This document shows positions 26,916 to 36,323 of a stretch of DNA of 64,000 nucleotides, piece after piece (within the stretch, counting starts at the first letter, position 1; each line of letters opens with the position of its first letter). Location of the stretch: positions 2,302,501 to 2,366,500 of the forward strand of contig JAWKLZ010000002.1 in assembly GCA_041392475.1 (NCBI GenBank), given 5' to 3'. The stretch is from Chitinophagales bacterium (GTDB taxonomy: Bacteria; Bacteroidota; Bacteroidia; Chitinophagales; UBA2359). The notes under the pieces were generated by a model. It did not search any database. It saw only the letters and a list, made by a program, of their open reading frames with translations, and was not told the origin of the DNA. The position numbers were made by a program, and so were the translations under genes.

Positions 26916-27898
26916 TTAATCACTTTTTTCTGACTGTTCTTTGAATTTCAAGTGATATTGCCTGTCAAAAGGGACACCTGATTTTACAACGGCAAAAGTC
27001 TGTCGGAGTAACTTGTTAATCACTGCTACTCTGGCGACTTTGTGAGGCTTGCCCTTGGCTCTAAGCCGATGGAAGAGTTCCTTACAATCCTCATTGTATT
27101 GGACAGCTGATTTGGTGGCATTATACAACACAGACCGAATTTGTGCTGGATCTGCTTTTGTTATTCGTCCTTTGTGAAAAACAGAGCTGCCCGATTGATG
27201 TGTCAAGGCTGTGCCGATGAATTTCACAAGCTGCTTTGCATTGTCAAAGGTCTCAAAACCATTGGTATAAGTATAGAGTAAATGAGCAGTCTTTTCTCCT
27301 ATACCAACTACGGAGCAAGCCAGTTTTTTGAAGTCTTCAAATTGGATATCAATCATGTCATTTAATGCTTGTTTTATTTTTTCTATATTACCTTGCGTTG
27401 ATTTGAGCATATCTTTAAAGACTTCTAAAACAATATCTTGCGGGTCTTGATATTGCTCTACACTATGCATTTGATTTTTCAGTTGCCTTTCTTGTTTTTC
27501 TAGTGCGTTGAGTGTCATTTGCAATTGTTTTCTTTTTCTGATGTTTTCATCAAAGGGCTGATAATCAGGTATTTCAAGCGATGAACCCATGATAGCTAAG
27601 GCTCTTGCTGCTTGTTTATCGTCTTTGGTCGTAATTCCCAAAACCTTCATGAAAGCACCACTTTTTTGAGGGTTAATCAATTTCATTGAAAAATTTAATT
27701 TTTCTAAGGTTTTGACTAACTTATCACTATAAGTACCCGTAGGTTCTAATACAAAGGCAGTTTCTTTGTTATCAAAAATTTGATGATTGCTTCAATAGAG
27801 TTTTCTATCTGACAATCAACCCATTGGTTTGCTTTTTTGTAAGCGATGTCCAAAAGTTTGTAACTTACATCAATACCGATAATTAATAGATAATGCAT
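26916..27898 (-). CDS. IS110-family transposase, split by a -1 frameshift
   Basis: This DEDD recombinase is encoded in two frames. The first starts at 27898 (MHYLLIIGIDVSYKLLDIAY, first catalytic Asp) and stops at 27746. The second (open through FVLEPTGTYSDKLV, the catalytic Glu, then continuing from the ATG at 27686) carries the rest, including GIGEKTAHLLYTYTNGFE and the Ser block HQSGSSVFHKGRITKADP. The join is at AAATTTTTG and needs a -1 shift. Copy 2 has exactly the same break, so it was mobilised in this state: either frameshifting is productive or a helper acts in trans. Copy 1 reads GTALTHQSG where copy 2 reads GTVPLTHQSG. Confidence 0.8.
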
Positions 27899-28140
27899 AA
27901 AAAATAAAATTAAAGTGAGCTAATTATGAATGAGATATATCCGAAGAAATCTGCGTCGTAACTCAGGCTTAGTGCCTACCGAACTGTCCGATTTTATTGG
28001 ATATAAAGAACGAGGGACAATCGTTCAAGACGGTCTCAAAGGATAACAGGAAGATCGGTTTGCCCTCGTTCTTATTTCAATATATCGCTTTTTAGTTCAA
28101 TGTTTATCTTTTATGACTTTTTTCGTCTGCAATGTACGAC
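27899..28140 (-). ncRNA. Predicted bridge RNA region of IS110 copy 1
   Basis: This is the 242-bp non-coding left end between the element boundary and the transposase start, where IS110 elements encode the bridge RNA that pairs with target and donor DNA. It forms an 11-bp perfect stem AAGAACGAGGG/CCCTCGTTCTT around a 46-base loop, then a smaller AGGC/GCCT hairpin. Compared with copy 2 there is one base change in the large loop (GGATAACAGG versus GGACAACAGG, as read on the plus strand here). Confidence 0.45.
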
Positions 28141-28170
28141 GGAAGAACAATTAGAGAATTTTAGAAACAA

Positions 28171-28205
28171 AAAAAGGCTTGAAGGAAATTCCCTTCAAGC
28201 CTTTT
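28171..28205. terminator. Hairpin terminator, duplicated downstream at 30396
   Basis: The stem AAAAAGGCTTGAAGG/CCTTCAAGCCTTTTT is followed by ACAATTTGTC. Almost the same sequence occurs at 30396-30432, including the flanking CTTTCTC-rich tail, so it was copied with surrounding DNA. Confidence 0.75.
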
Positions 28206-28258
28206 TACAATTTGTCTTTTCTCGCTTCTCACCTCTGACTTCCCGCCTCTCAATTTTA

Positions 28259-28338
28259 CCCCTTCACCACATTCTCCCAAGCCTTAAACTGAATACCCAT
28301 TTTATCGGCTTCTTGGTAGTATTGCGAATTGGCAATCA
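28259..28338 (-). pseudogene. Duplicated 3' fragment of the tubulin-like gene
   Basis: An 80-bp segment encodes IANSQYYQEADKMGIQFKAW then ENVVKG and a stop, matching the last residues of the 1118-residue protein (32901-36257) with a single base difference over about 76 bp. No other part of that gene is present here. It reflects an old duplication followed by deletion, or a recombination footprint. Confidence 0.8.
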
Positions 28339-28654
28339 TGTAAATGATAAAAATCCAATTTTAATCTCATTGGAAGCGTGTGTATAGAGTAATAGTTGAT
28401 TCTTAGAAATCTTTCCACTTGCAGAAGTAAATGAGACCAAACTTATCTTTTTTATAGTCAATTAACTCATTTACGTCAATACTCACGTCTTAATTTGACA
28501 ATGCGATAAGTAAAGTTTTTTGAGTTGTCGAGCCTGTAGCCCATAAGTGAGTAAAAAAAATAAATTGTTCGTTTAAAAAAAAACACTATCTTTATCTAAA
28601 AGAACAACTTACAAAAATAAATCAGCCCTTTTTTAATCATCAATTCATTTTATA

Positions 28655-30325
28655 ATGAACAAGAAACCCATTTTTTCTATTTTACAAAAGCGCAAATGGA
28701 GTGCTTATCAAAAGTTTTGCCAACGACTTCAAAAGAAATGGAGACTAAGAAAATGGCATACATACTCTCAAAAAGAACAAACTGTCTGGTTGCAACGCCT
28801 ACACCGCTTTGAACACCAACTCCAAAGCCTCGGTATTGCTGCTACCTTCTCGCTCACTCTTCTTGGGGCAGACCTACAAGCCCAAACTCCTGTACCCAAT
28901 GGCAGCGAATTTCAAGTCAATACTTATACTGAAGACTATCAGTCTATTCCACGTGTAGCGATGGACAGTGATGGAGATTTTGTCGTTGTCTGGCATAGCG
29001 AATATCAAGATGGAAGTGAATATGGCATCTATGCACAGCGATACAACAGAGATGGAAGTCCCAATGGCAGCGAGTTTCAGGTCAATACGTACACGACTGG
29101 CTACCAAAATTACCCAAGTGTGGCAATGGATAGTGATGGCGATTTCGTTATTGCATGGCAGAGTGAATACCAAGACGGGAGTGATTATGGGATCTATGCA
29201 CAGCGATACAACAGCGATGGAAGCCCAAATGGAGACGAGTTCCAAGTCAATACCTTCACCGAGGACTACCAGAATTTTCCAAGTGTAGGAATGGACAGTG
29301 ATGGCGATTTTGTTATTTCGTGGAGTAGTTATTATCAAGACGGAAGTTATGATGGCATCTATGCACAGCGCTACAACAGTGATGGAAGCCCAAATGGGGG
29401 CGAGTTCCAAGTCAATACCTTCACCAATGATAATCAATCATTTCCAAAATTGGCTATGGACAACGATGGAGATTTTGTCATTTCTTGGTTCAGCTATGAG
29501 CAGGACGGAGATAGCCAGGGTATCTTTGCTCAACGTTACAACAATGACGGCAGTCGCAATGGAGACGAGTTTCAAGTTAATTCCTACACCACTGAAACTC
29601 AAATATTCCACAGCATAGACATGGACAGTGATGGCGATTTTGTTATTGCATGGCACAGTTATGAGCAAGATGGGGATTCTTATGGCATCTATGCACAGCG
29701 CTACAACAGTGATGGCAGCCCTAATGGTAATGAATTCCAAGTGAATAACTATACTACTTCCTATCAGGGTTATCCAAGTGTGGGTATGGACAGTGATGGC
29801 GATTTTGTCATTGCATGGTTGAGTGATGGGGATGAAAATAATTATGAAGTCTATGCTCAACACTACAACAGCGATGGCAGTCCTAATGGCAGCAATTTCC
29901 AAGTTAATACCTACACCGATGGTTATCAAGTCTTGCCAAGTGTAGGCATGGACAATGATGGGAATTTTGTTGTTGCGTGGCACAGTAATGAGCAAGATGG
30001 AGATTCTTATGGCATTTATGCACAGCGATACGGTGATTTTGGCGTAGGTATTGAAGATTCCTTTCTTGAAAAAAATCCCATCTCCTTTTATCCCAACCCC
30101 GCTACTTCCCACCTTTATTTTGACTTCAATAAAGAAACGATTTCCTTCAATTCTTCCATTGAAGTGCAGATTTACAATCCTCTTGGAAAGTTGGTTTTGA
30201 CTTCAATGGTGGAGCGTGAAAACCCTGAATTGTCCATTGAAGGTTTGACGAGTGGAATGTATTTGGTGGAAATGCGAGTTGAAGGGGGATGGATTGGAAG
30301 TGAGAAGTTGATGATTGAAAAGTAA
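28655..30325 (+). CDS. Repeat-rich T9SS cargo protein
   Basis: This 556-residue protein carries seven tandem repeats of about 54 residues, each opening FQVNTYTxxYQxxPS, then AMDSDGDFVIAWxS, YEQDGDSYGIYAQRYNSDGS and PNG. The spacing and WxS/YAQRYN pattern suggest propeller-like blades with calcium-binding DSDGD loops. The C-terminal 85 residues (ISFYPNPATSHLYFDF, GLTSGMYLVEMRVEGG, SEKLMI) are a T9SS type A sorting domain. The N terminus is unusual: about 60 basic and Trp-rich residues (RLQKKWRLRKWHTYSQKEQT) precede the hydrophobic leader (LGIAATFSLTLLGADLQAQ). The DNA repeats are about 160 bp and highly similar, prone to recombination. Function unknown. Confidence 0.85.
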   Translation: MNKKPIFSILQKRKWSAYQKFCQRLQKKWRLRKWHTYSQKEQTVWLQRLHRFEHQLQSLGIAATFSLTLLGADLQAQTPVPNGSEFQVNTYTEDYQSIPRVAMDSDGDFVVVWHSEYQDGSEYGIYAQRYNRDGSPNGSEFQVNTYTTGYQNYPSVAMDSDGDFVIAWQSEYQDGSDYGIYAQRYNSDGSPNGDEFQVNTFTEDYQNFPSVGMDSDGDFVISWSSYYQDGSYDGIYAQRYNSDGSPNGGEFQVNTFTNDNQSFPKLAMDNDGDFVISWFSYEQDGDSQGIFAQRYNNDGSRNGDEFQVNSYTTETQIFHSIDMDSDGDFVIAWHSYEQDGDSYGIYAQRYNSDGSPNGNEFQVNNYTTSYQGYPSVGMDSDGDFVIAWLSDGDENNYEVYAQHYNSDGSPNGSNFQVNTYTDGYQVLPSVGMDNDGNFVVAWHSNEQDGDSYGIYAQRYGDFGVGIEDSFLEKNPISFYPNPATSHLYFDFNKETISFNSSIEVQIYNPLGKLVLTSMVERENPELSIEGLTSGMYLVEMRVEGGWIGSEKLMIEK

Positions 30326-30368
30326 CATTGCAGAGCGTAAGCAGAGAAATTCCATAGACGTTTTGAAA

Positions 30369-30432
30369 GGGCACTTTAAAGTGCCCCACTTTCACAAAAA
30401 AAGGCTTGAAGGAATCTCCCTTCAAGCCTTTT
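30369..30432. terminator. Palindrome plus terminator after the repeat protein
   Basis: A perfect 18-bp palindrome GGGCACTTTAAAGTGCCC (30369-30386) is followed by the hairpin AAGGCTTGAAGG/CCTTCAAGCCTT with A and T runs (30395-30432). The second hairpin is the twin of the one at 28171. Confidence 0.8.
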
Positions 30433-30492
30433 ACAATTTGTCCTTTCTCTCTTCTCGCCTATAACTTCCTTCTTCCCAAACCTTATTACAGA

Positions 30493-30972
30493 CTAATTAA
30501 TGTGAAACAATAAGCCTACATTACCAGTTCCTTGTTTATATGCTTTATCTCCCCAAATATACCTATATTCAGTGAAAATAGAAAGCATTTCAAAAAGTGC
30601 TAAACTACCTCCCAATCCCAAATTGGCACCTAATTTAGTCTCGACCTCTCCACTGTCTCGATTCTCAATAAACGCTACATTCAGCCCTACAAGTGGATAA
30701 TACAAGGGACTCTCAGGATGCAATTTCATATGTAAATCTGCACTAAATATCTTCAAATATTGAAATGCAACGTAGTTAGGAACAATAGTTGTAGAAGGAG
30801 CAATATGAAACTCTCCCCTTATAGATGTACCTAAGTCCTGATAATCATCATTAAAACTAAAAGCAAGACCTGCTCCTACACTATAATATACTTGAGCTGA
30901 TGCAGTATTGGTATTTAAAGTTGATATGCAAAATATCCAAAATAAAATGATGAAAAATTTAACCTTTGTCAT
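30493..30972 (-). CDS. Small outer-membrane beta-barrel-like protein
   Basis: This 159-residue protein has a signal peptide (FFIILFWIFCISTLNTNTAS, cleavage near ASAQ). The mature region has alternating strands typical of small 8-strand barrels (VYYSVGAGLAFSFND, GTSIRGEFHIAPSTT, KLGANLGLGGSLALFEML, FTEYRYIWGDKAY, GNVGLLFHIN). Fold inferred, function unknown. It is downstream of and co-oriented with the next gene (gap 71 bp), so co-transcription is possible. Confidence 0.65.
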   Translation of the reverse strand: MTKVKFFIILFWIFCISTLNTNTASAQVYYSVGAGLAFSFNDDYQDLGTSIRGEFHIAPSTTIVPNYVAFQYLKIFSADLHMKLHPESPLYYPLVGLNVAFIENRDSGEVETKLGANLGLGGSLALFEMLSIFTEYRYIWGDKAYKQGTGNVGLLFHIN

Positions 30973-31043
30973 TGAAAATGGTTTTAAGAAAAAAAATATA
31001 AATAAGATAATAAATGTAATCTGTCATTCCGTGTGTTCTTATT

Positions 31044-32600
31044 TTAGTCAAAAGAAATAACTCCTATCTTAGACTTATTCATCCAACGAGTGTGAATCCA
31101 GTATTCATTACCTGAAACCTTTACCAATAGATTAGTCCATAGAGGATATTTTCCTTCTTTTGATTTCTGAGTATGAATTGTTCTTTTCTCTACTTCTCCA
31201 TTTTCAGAAACCTTAAAAATTTTCACTTTCTTTTCCTTTTTCTTATCATAGTCATTAAACACAAAATACAATTCGTTGCCTTGAATCATACTTACATGCC
31301 CTAAATAATGGTACATTACATGACCACCTGCTTGACTAGTACTCTTAAACTTATCTAGTTTTTTCACCCATTCCATTTTGCCGACAGAATTAATTTTGGC
31401 AAGAATAATTGAGCCACTATAATAGGTATTGGTTTCACTTCGAAGACCCGATTGTTTAGTCATGTCAGGATTTGTAAAATCTCGAACAGTATTATAAGAT
31501 TGTTCGCTTACAAGAAAAATGCTATTATCTTCCTTAACAATCATTTCCCTTAGTTTGTAAAATGCCAATCTTTCTGATTTATCTGCAGATTTTTTAGTTG
31601 AAAATTTAGAAAGAAAGTCAGTATCAAAAGGGTTAAAATTTACTTGAATTGGTATTTCAGAATCTAAATTTTTATCAATTATAGTGTGGAAAGTTCCAAT
31701 AAAGCTGTGTTCTAATACTTTAGATTTTTTGCCTTCTACAGTTTCATCTTCTCTTTCTGCATAGAATCCTCCACATATAATATCATTACTCTCAGACAAC
31801 TTAACAGCAATTTTATATGCAGAGAAATTTTTCATTCCCAACTCATATTTCTGTATATTTTCTCCTTTTGATGAGTATTTTCTGACAGACCAGTGATTGC
31901 TATCGTTTTCACTATAAGCAAGTCTATACAGGTTTCCATCATTATCTAATACAGAACTGTGTCCTTCATAATTTAAGGTTTTACTCCAAATTATTTCCAT
32001 ATTTTCGTCAAATACTAAAATATCCATTTCTGATTTATCTTTATCTTTAAATGGTTTTATATTCAGAATGGCTATCTTTTTCTCATTGGGAGATAGTATG
32101 TTTAAATATCCGCTTTTGAAATATCCTCTAGGTAGTTCAGTCCGTATCAACTCCCTTTTTTCTCCTATAAGCTCCAATGATTCTTTATCCATTTCTTGAA
32201 CATAGAGTGTACTTTCACCTTTAAGGGTTTGTGAAGTAAAAATTAATAACCGTTCATTGAAAATTAGCACACTCTCAACAAATACTTCTGCTCTCCCTAC
32301 CTTACTCTGAATTTCTTTAGAACTTTGAAAATTTCCCTGTTTGTCATAGATTTCAACATAATAGACTGATTCATTACGCCCCACACCCACTACTCCTAAA
32401 TTTATTCCCTTAAAGGCATAACCTTTATTCAATAGATACACCTTGTTTCCTTCTTTTGCGATAAAACTTTTACCTTCAGTAAAACCTTTATTTACATCCC
32501 CCCAAGAAACATTCACACCTTCCATAATCTGTCTTTGCCCAAAAACTGAAGTAAAAGCAAACAAGCACAAAACAAAAAACACAATACAATTCCTTTTCAT
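31044..32600 (-). CDS. Large secreted protein of unknown function
   Basis: This 518-residue protein has a signal peptide (NCIVFFVLCLFAFTSVFGQ). The rest is beta-rich with recurring four-strand blades such as IMEGVNVSWGDVNKGFTEGK, VYYVEIYDKQGNFQSSKEIQ, NEKKIAILNIKPFKDKDKSE, YSENDSNHWSVRKYSSKGEN and IILAKINSVGKMEWVKKLDK, compatible with a beta-propeller, but no family is recognised. No T9SS sorting domain is visible, so it is probably periplasmic. The adjoining small barrel protein downstream may be its partner. Confidence 0.6.
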   Translation of the reverse strand: MKRNCIVFFVLCLFAFTSVFGQRQIMEGVNVSWGDVNKGFTEGKSFIAKEGNKVYLLNKGYAFKGINLGVVGVGRNESVYYVEIYDKQGNFQSSKEIQSKVGRAEVFVESVLIFNERLLIFTSQTLKGESTLYVQEMDKESLELIGEKRELIRTELPRGYFKSGYLNILSPNEKKIAILNIKPFKDKDKSEMDILVFDENMEIIWSKTLNYEGHSSVLDNDGNLYRLAYSENDSNHWSVRKYSSKGENIQKYELGMKNFSAYKIAVKLSESNDIICGGFYAEREDETVEGKKSKVLEHSFIGTFHTIIDKNLDSEIPIQVNFNPFDTDFLSKFSTKKSADKSERLAFYKLREMIVKEDNSIFLVSEQSYNTVRDFTNPDMTKQSGLRSETNTYYSGSIILAKINSVGKMEWVKKLDKFKSTSQAGGHVMYHYLGHVSMIQGNELYFVFNDYDKKKEKKVKIFKVSENGEVEKRTIHTQKSKEGKYPLWTNLLVKVSGNEYWIHTRWMNKSKIGVISFD

Positions 32601-32790
32601 AGTATGTCTAAAATTTTAATTTGATTCTTTGCGAGGCAAATATAGTGCAAAAAATATTTCTACTACGCATTAAAAACTCATTTACTAAAAAAGAGACTGA
32701 ATATTTACTTTTTTTACATCGCTTACTTCCATGTTGCATTGAATTTTCAAACCGAGTAGCATTGAAGGTTCATGATTTTTTCCAATAAAA

Positions 32791-32830
32791 AAAGCCCAAA
32801 TTCAAAATTTTATTTTTGAATTTGAGCTTT
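32791..32830. terminator. Terminator after the tubulin-like gene
   Basis: AAAGCCCAAATTCAAAA pairs with TTTTGAATTTGAGCTTT (one mismatch) around a 6-base loop, 71 bp past the stop of the minus-strand tubulin-like gene. Confidence 0.7.
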
Positions 32831-32900
32831 GTATTTGAAGTTGAATTTTATAAGCATTACTCCACAAACCATTCAACAATAAAGCAATACAACAATAGAA

Positions 32901-35900
32901 TCACCCCTTCTTCACCTCTTTCACCACATTCTCCCAAGCCTTAAACTGAATACCCATTTTATCCGCTTCTTGGTAGTATTGCGAATTGGCAATCAATTGG
33001 TCAATGAAAGCGTAAGCTTGTTGCTGTGCGAGGTGTCGGCGGTGACTGCCATAAGCTCGAACATAGTAGTCCACAATCCCTTGCAGCAACATTTTGAGCA
33101 ATTCGTTACCTTTTTGCACCAAACTTGGGTCGCCAGGATTTCCTTCTGAATAACGCAAAAGCAAGTCGAAAATATTAATGGGCGTTTTTCGATCCACAGG
33201 AAAATAATAGATGTTTTGGGATTTATCGTGAAACAAATGTTCGTCAATTTTATCCCGTTTGAGCTTTAAATCGCTGTCCATCTGTTCTTCCAACCGCCTA
33301 ATTACCTTGTCCACCACAATCGGATTGTGCAACAATGCCTCATGCAAAGAATGAACGTAGAAATCAGCAGGTGTTTCGCCTTCTTGAATCAATCGGCTGC
33401 CCGAATCATCATTGAACAACCAAGTCAAACGGCCATAATCGTCAATGTTTTGCAGATAACCCATCATAATTCCCCAAATCAAGGCACGGTTGATGTTCGT
33501 CATATCCTCTTGTACTCGGTAATCCGAAATTTCGGGCAGATAGGCAGGCAAATGCCACTTTTTGTCGAGGTGAGGCGTGACGGTGTTGCCCGTTTTGGTC
33601 AATTGACGGATACGTGCATTGTAGGCTTTGTAGTATTCTCCAGGAACGCCACCTGTGTTGTCGCCGCTGTAAAACTTCGGCAAGTCGTCAATTCGCAAGC
33701 CATAAAGCGTTCGGTTTCGGGTGATTTCATAAGCCGAAAAAGCGGTGTCCTCCACCAAGTCCGTACCGTCAAAGAGTTCATTGCGAGCCGTTCCCGATAG
33801 TTCTTTGATGCAATCTGGATGCACACCCCAAGCGTTCAACTCCGTTGCATTGTTGGAAGCAGGCACAAACGGACGGGCCAAATTATTGAGAATACGCACT
33901 TTGTCTTTGATGTAGGCTTCTACTTGGTCTTCTGGCACTCCGTCAAATTGTGCTTCTCTGCGAAGCGCACGTACACAGTTGAGGTTCAGACCATCCTCTT
34001 TTTTCATTTCTTTTTTGCACCACGCCAATACATCGCTGCGGAACATTTCTTCTACTTTTTCAGCTTGCTGTTCGGTGAGATAGTCCCCTTTGCGGCGTTT
34101 CACAAATCGGCTGTATTGACCTTTGTAAATCTGCTCCGAAATCTCTTTGGGCAGTTCATCACTGACCACATTCGTTCGGACGGTTTCCCACAATTTTTCC
34201 TTATTTTTTTCTGAACTCAACACATATCGAATTGTTGGGTCACTCGAATTGTCGTGTTTTTTGACGGTGATGTTCAGTTCGTTGTTGAGGCTATTGCGAA
34301 CATCTCGAAGGTTTTTGAAGTACTTCTCCCAATCTTCCGACATCTCTTTGACCGCTTTTTGAAGGTCTCGAAACACCAATTCAACCAGTCTATCTTTGCG
34401 AAAGCGGGTCAAATTGTTGAAGTGACGGTTGGATTTGTCGATGTATTCGTTCACAAAATCTTTGAACTGATTGTTCATCAATTTTCCAAAAAATCCTTGA
34501 CGGTTTGCCAAGTCCATGCGGTCGTCTGCGGATTCTACATAGTCTTCGGTTTCGTCGAGATCGTAGCTTTTTTTGTAGTGGTCAATCGCCTGCTCCAACT
34601 TCTCATTGACAGGAGACATCTCCTTGATTTGCAGCTCCAATAAGTTGTCAATGTGGTACAGCACATAACGAACCGATACAGGGTGAAGGGCTTCGGGTTG
34701 CTTCAGTATCCACGTATTCAATTTGTATTCATCACCGCTCAACATGTTTTCATGGTCGCCATCCTGCATGATGATTTCGTTCACCAAGTAGTTTTTGGTA
34801 CTGTGAATAAATTTTCGGATGGTCTGTTCGTAGTAATACAATCCTTCTTCCCGATTGTTAACTTCATCTCTTGCCGTGTCTTTGTTCTGCAATCGGTTTT
34901 CGTCCAAACCCGATTCGGCTGCAAATTGGCTCAATTTTTCATCGTCGTTGATGACCGCTTCAATGCGGCGCATGATGGTTTCGATGAACAACTGTGCTTT
35001 GGGTGTTCCGATTTCGCCTCGTTTGTCGAGTGTGTGTGCCGAACGATACGCCAATTTGAAGAAAGGACGTGGATTTTGTTGGGTCGCAAAACGAAACAAA
35101 ATATCTCTGTATCGGTCGCCAATTTGGGGTTTGTCTCTTGGGATACCGTTTCTCAAGTCAATTTCGTATTGTCTAAAATCGGCTTCAAATTGTTCGTCAA
35201 TCTTCAACCAATCGTTTGAAAGACTATCCGTTGACCATCGAAGCGCAGTGTAATTGATGATGTCTTCATAAGGATAGACCAACGAAGAAACACCTGCTCC
35301 ACAGTAGCGACTCATGCCATTTTGGGCAATGAGCGAAAGGATTTGATTGTCTTGTTTGGAGAATCGGTCGTTGCTCATTGGACTGAACAAATCTAAATAG
35401 GTCGAACGGGCTACTTGATTGATGTAGTTCGGGAAAAATTTGAGGTTGTTTTTCTCCGTATTCTCGAAGTCAAACATGAAGCAGAAATTGTAGGGCAGAT
35501 TGCGTGAGGTAATCACATGGTCGAGTCGCCCTTGCGAATCTACTTGATTGGGTTTGTATTCGAGTTCGATGTTCGTCATGTTGTCCATGCCCGAACTGGC
35601 ATTTTTGGTGATGGCGTTTAGTTCTTTGATGCTCGCATAGGCATTGGCTCGAATGTTGTCGACTTCATCACCTCGAATCACATTGGACAAAACCAAGGTG
35701 TCGGGCAACATAAATGCCCCTCGAATCAACACATTTTTACGGCGAAAATCGTACTCCAATACGTCTCGGAGATACATGGCAGTTTGTTGGAAAATACCTG
35801 CTCCTGTTCCTCCTACAATCGAACACACAATCATCACCCTTGCGCTGCTGCTCATTTCGCCACCTGTTTCGCTGAAAATGTGGTTGATGCTGCTGTGCAA

Positions 35901-36257
35901 TTTGTTCAATTTGCCGCTTTCCATTGCAGCTCGATATGCCAAACGGGACACGACACGGATTTGACCTGCGCCATCGGTGAGCGATTTCCGCAAGACTTCG
36001 CTTTGCTCAAAGGGAAACCAATCTTTGACCGAATCATCCGCCATTCGCAAATATTCGGCTACTGTCCAGTTGGTACTTGTCTGAGTGACATGCTCTTTGG
36101 TGAGGTGCTTCAACTTGGAAAGGTCGTTCACATTGGTATCAAAGGCGTGAATAGCGACTCTTTTCCGCCGTTCTTCGGGAATCCAACTGTATATCGTATC
36201 AACGATGTAGGAGCCTAAACCGCCTAAACCAATCAAAATAGTAGGTACGTAAGACAT
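32901..36257 (-). CDS. Tubulin-like GTPase domain protein, 1118 aa
   Basis: This large cytoplasmic protein has an N-terminal domain of the bacterial tubulin-like (Tubulin_2) family: TILIGLGGLGSYIVDTIY (residues 7-24, nucleotide-binding loop) and CSIVGGTGAGIFQQTAMYL with G149-G-T-G-A-G154, equivalent to the tubulin signature GGGTGSG. The remaining 750 residues are charged and helical, for example NSLNNELNITVKKHDNS and RRLEEQMDSDLKLKRDKIDE, with no clear second domain. Relatives usually sit in multi-gene conflict or signalling clusters with VWA and other partners; none is next to this copy. Function unknown; GTP-dependent assembly is inferred. A fragment of its 3' end lies at 28259. Confidence 0.82.
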   Translation of the reverse strand: MSYVPTILIGLGGLGSYIVDTIYSWIPEERRKRVAIHAFDTNVNDLSKLKHLTKEHVTQTSTNWTVAEYLRMADDSVKDWFPFEQSEVLRKSLTDGAGQIRVVSRLAYRAAMESGKLNKLHSSINHIFSETGGEMSSSARVMIVCSIVGGTGAGIFQQTAMYLRDVLEYDFRRKNVLIRGAFMLPDTLVLSNVIRGDEVDNIRANAYASIKELNAITKNASSGMDNMTNIELEYKPNQVDSQGRLDHVITSRNLPYNFCFMFDFENTEKNNLKFFPNYINQVARSTYLDLFSPMSNDRFSKQDNQILSLIAQNGMSRYCGAGVSSLVYPYEDIINYTALRWSTDSLSNDWLKIDEQFEADFRQYEIDLRNGIPRDKPQIGDRYRDILFRFATQQNPRPFFKLAYRSAHTLDKRGEIGTPKAQLFIETIMRRIEAVINDDEKLSQFAAESGLDENRLQNKDTARDEVNNREEGLYYYEQTIRKFIHSTKNYLVNEIIMQDGDHENMLSGDEYKLNTWILKQPEALHPVSVRYVLYHIDNLLELQIKEMSPVNEKLEQAIDHYKKSYDLDETEDYVESADDRMDLANRQGFFGKLMNNQFKDFVNEYIDKSNRHFNNLTRFRKDRLVELVFRDLQKAVKEMSEDWEKYFKNLRDVRNSLNNELNITVKKHDNSSDPTIRYVLSSEKNKEKLWETVRTNVVSDELPKEISEQIYKGQYSRFVKRRKGDYLTEQQAEKVEEMFRSDVLAWCKKEMKKEDGLNLNCVRALRREAQFDGVPEDQVEAYIKDKVRILNNLARPFVPASNNATELNAWGVHPDCIKELSGTARNELFDGTDLVEDTAFSAYEITRNRTLYGLRIDDLPKFYSGDNTGGVPGEYYKAYNARIRQLTKTGNTVTPHLDKKWHLPAYLPEISDYRVQEDMTNINRALIWGIMMGYLQNIDDYGRLTWLFNDDSGSRLIQEGETPADFYVHSLHEALLHNPIVVDKVIRRLEEQMDSDLKLKRDKIDEHLFHDKSQNIYYFPVDRKTPINIFDLLLRYSEGNPGDPSLVQKGNELLKMLLQGIVDYYVRAYGSHRRHLAQQQAYAFIDQLIANSQYYQEADKMGIQFKAWENVVKEVKKG

Positions 36258-36323
36258 ATATTTTGGGGTTTTGTTTTTTTAGGTATAGGATACCTTCGAG
36301 ATATCCTATACCTAATTTTAGAG

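Larger units (their letters stand above)
26869..28140 (-). mobile_element. IS110-family element, copy 1
   Basis: This element is 1272 bp, defined by comparison with copy 2 at 38965-41744; the shared sequence starts and stops sharply at GTCGTAC (28140 end) and CAGTTCGTTC (26869 end). There are no terminal inverted repeats, as expected for the family. It has a long non-coding left end of 242 bp before the transposase start. The copies are nearly identical, so transposition was recent. Copy 1 lacks one in-frame codon present in copy 2 (3-bp difference near 27211). Confidence 0.88.
28141..28654. other. Region of gene remnants between IS110 copy 1 and the repeat protein
   Basis: This 514-bp region contains a terminator hairpin (28171-28205), a 3' fragment of the tubulin-like gene (28259-28338) and AT-rich sequence. 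The segment 28168-28255 is homologous to 30398-30480 downstream of the next gene, so the same terminator block flanks that gene on both sides. A 27-codon frame (minus strand, stop at 28403) reading SIDVNELIDYKKDKFGLIYF could be another fragment, but is not called. Confidence 0.55.

Noticed and set aside
28100..28387. 95-codon plus-strand frame across the IS110 copy 1 boundary
   Set aside because: It runs from the element's non-coding end into a terminator and the antisense of the tubulin-like fragment; an artefact.
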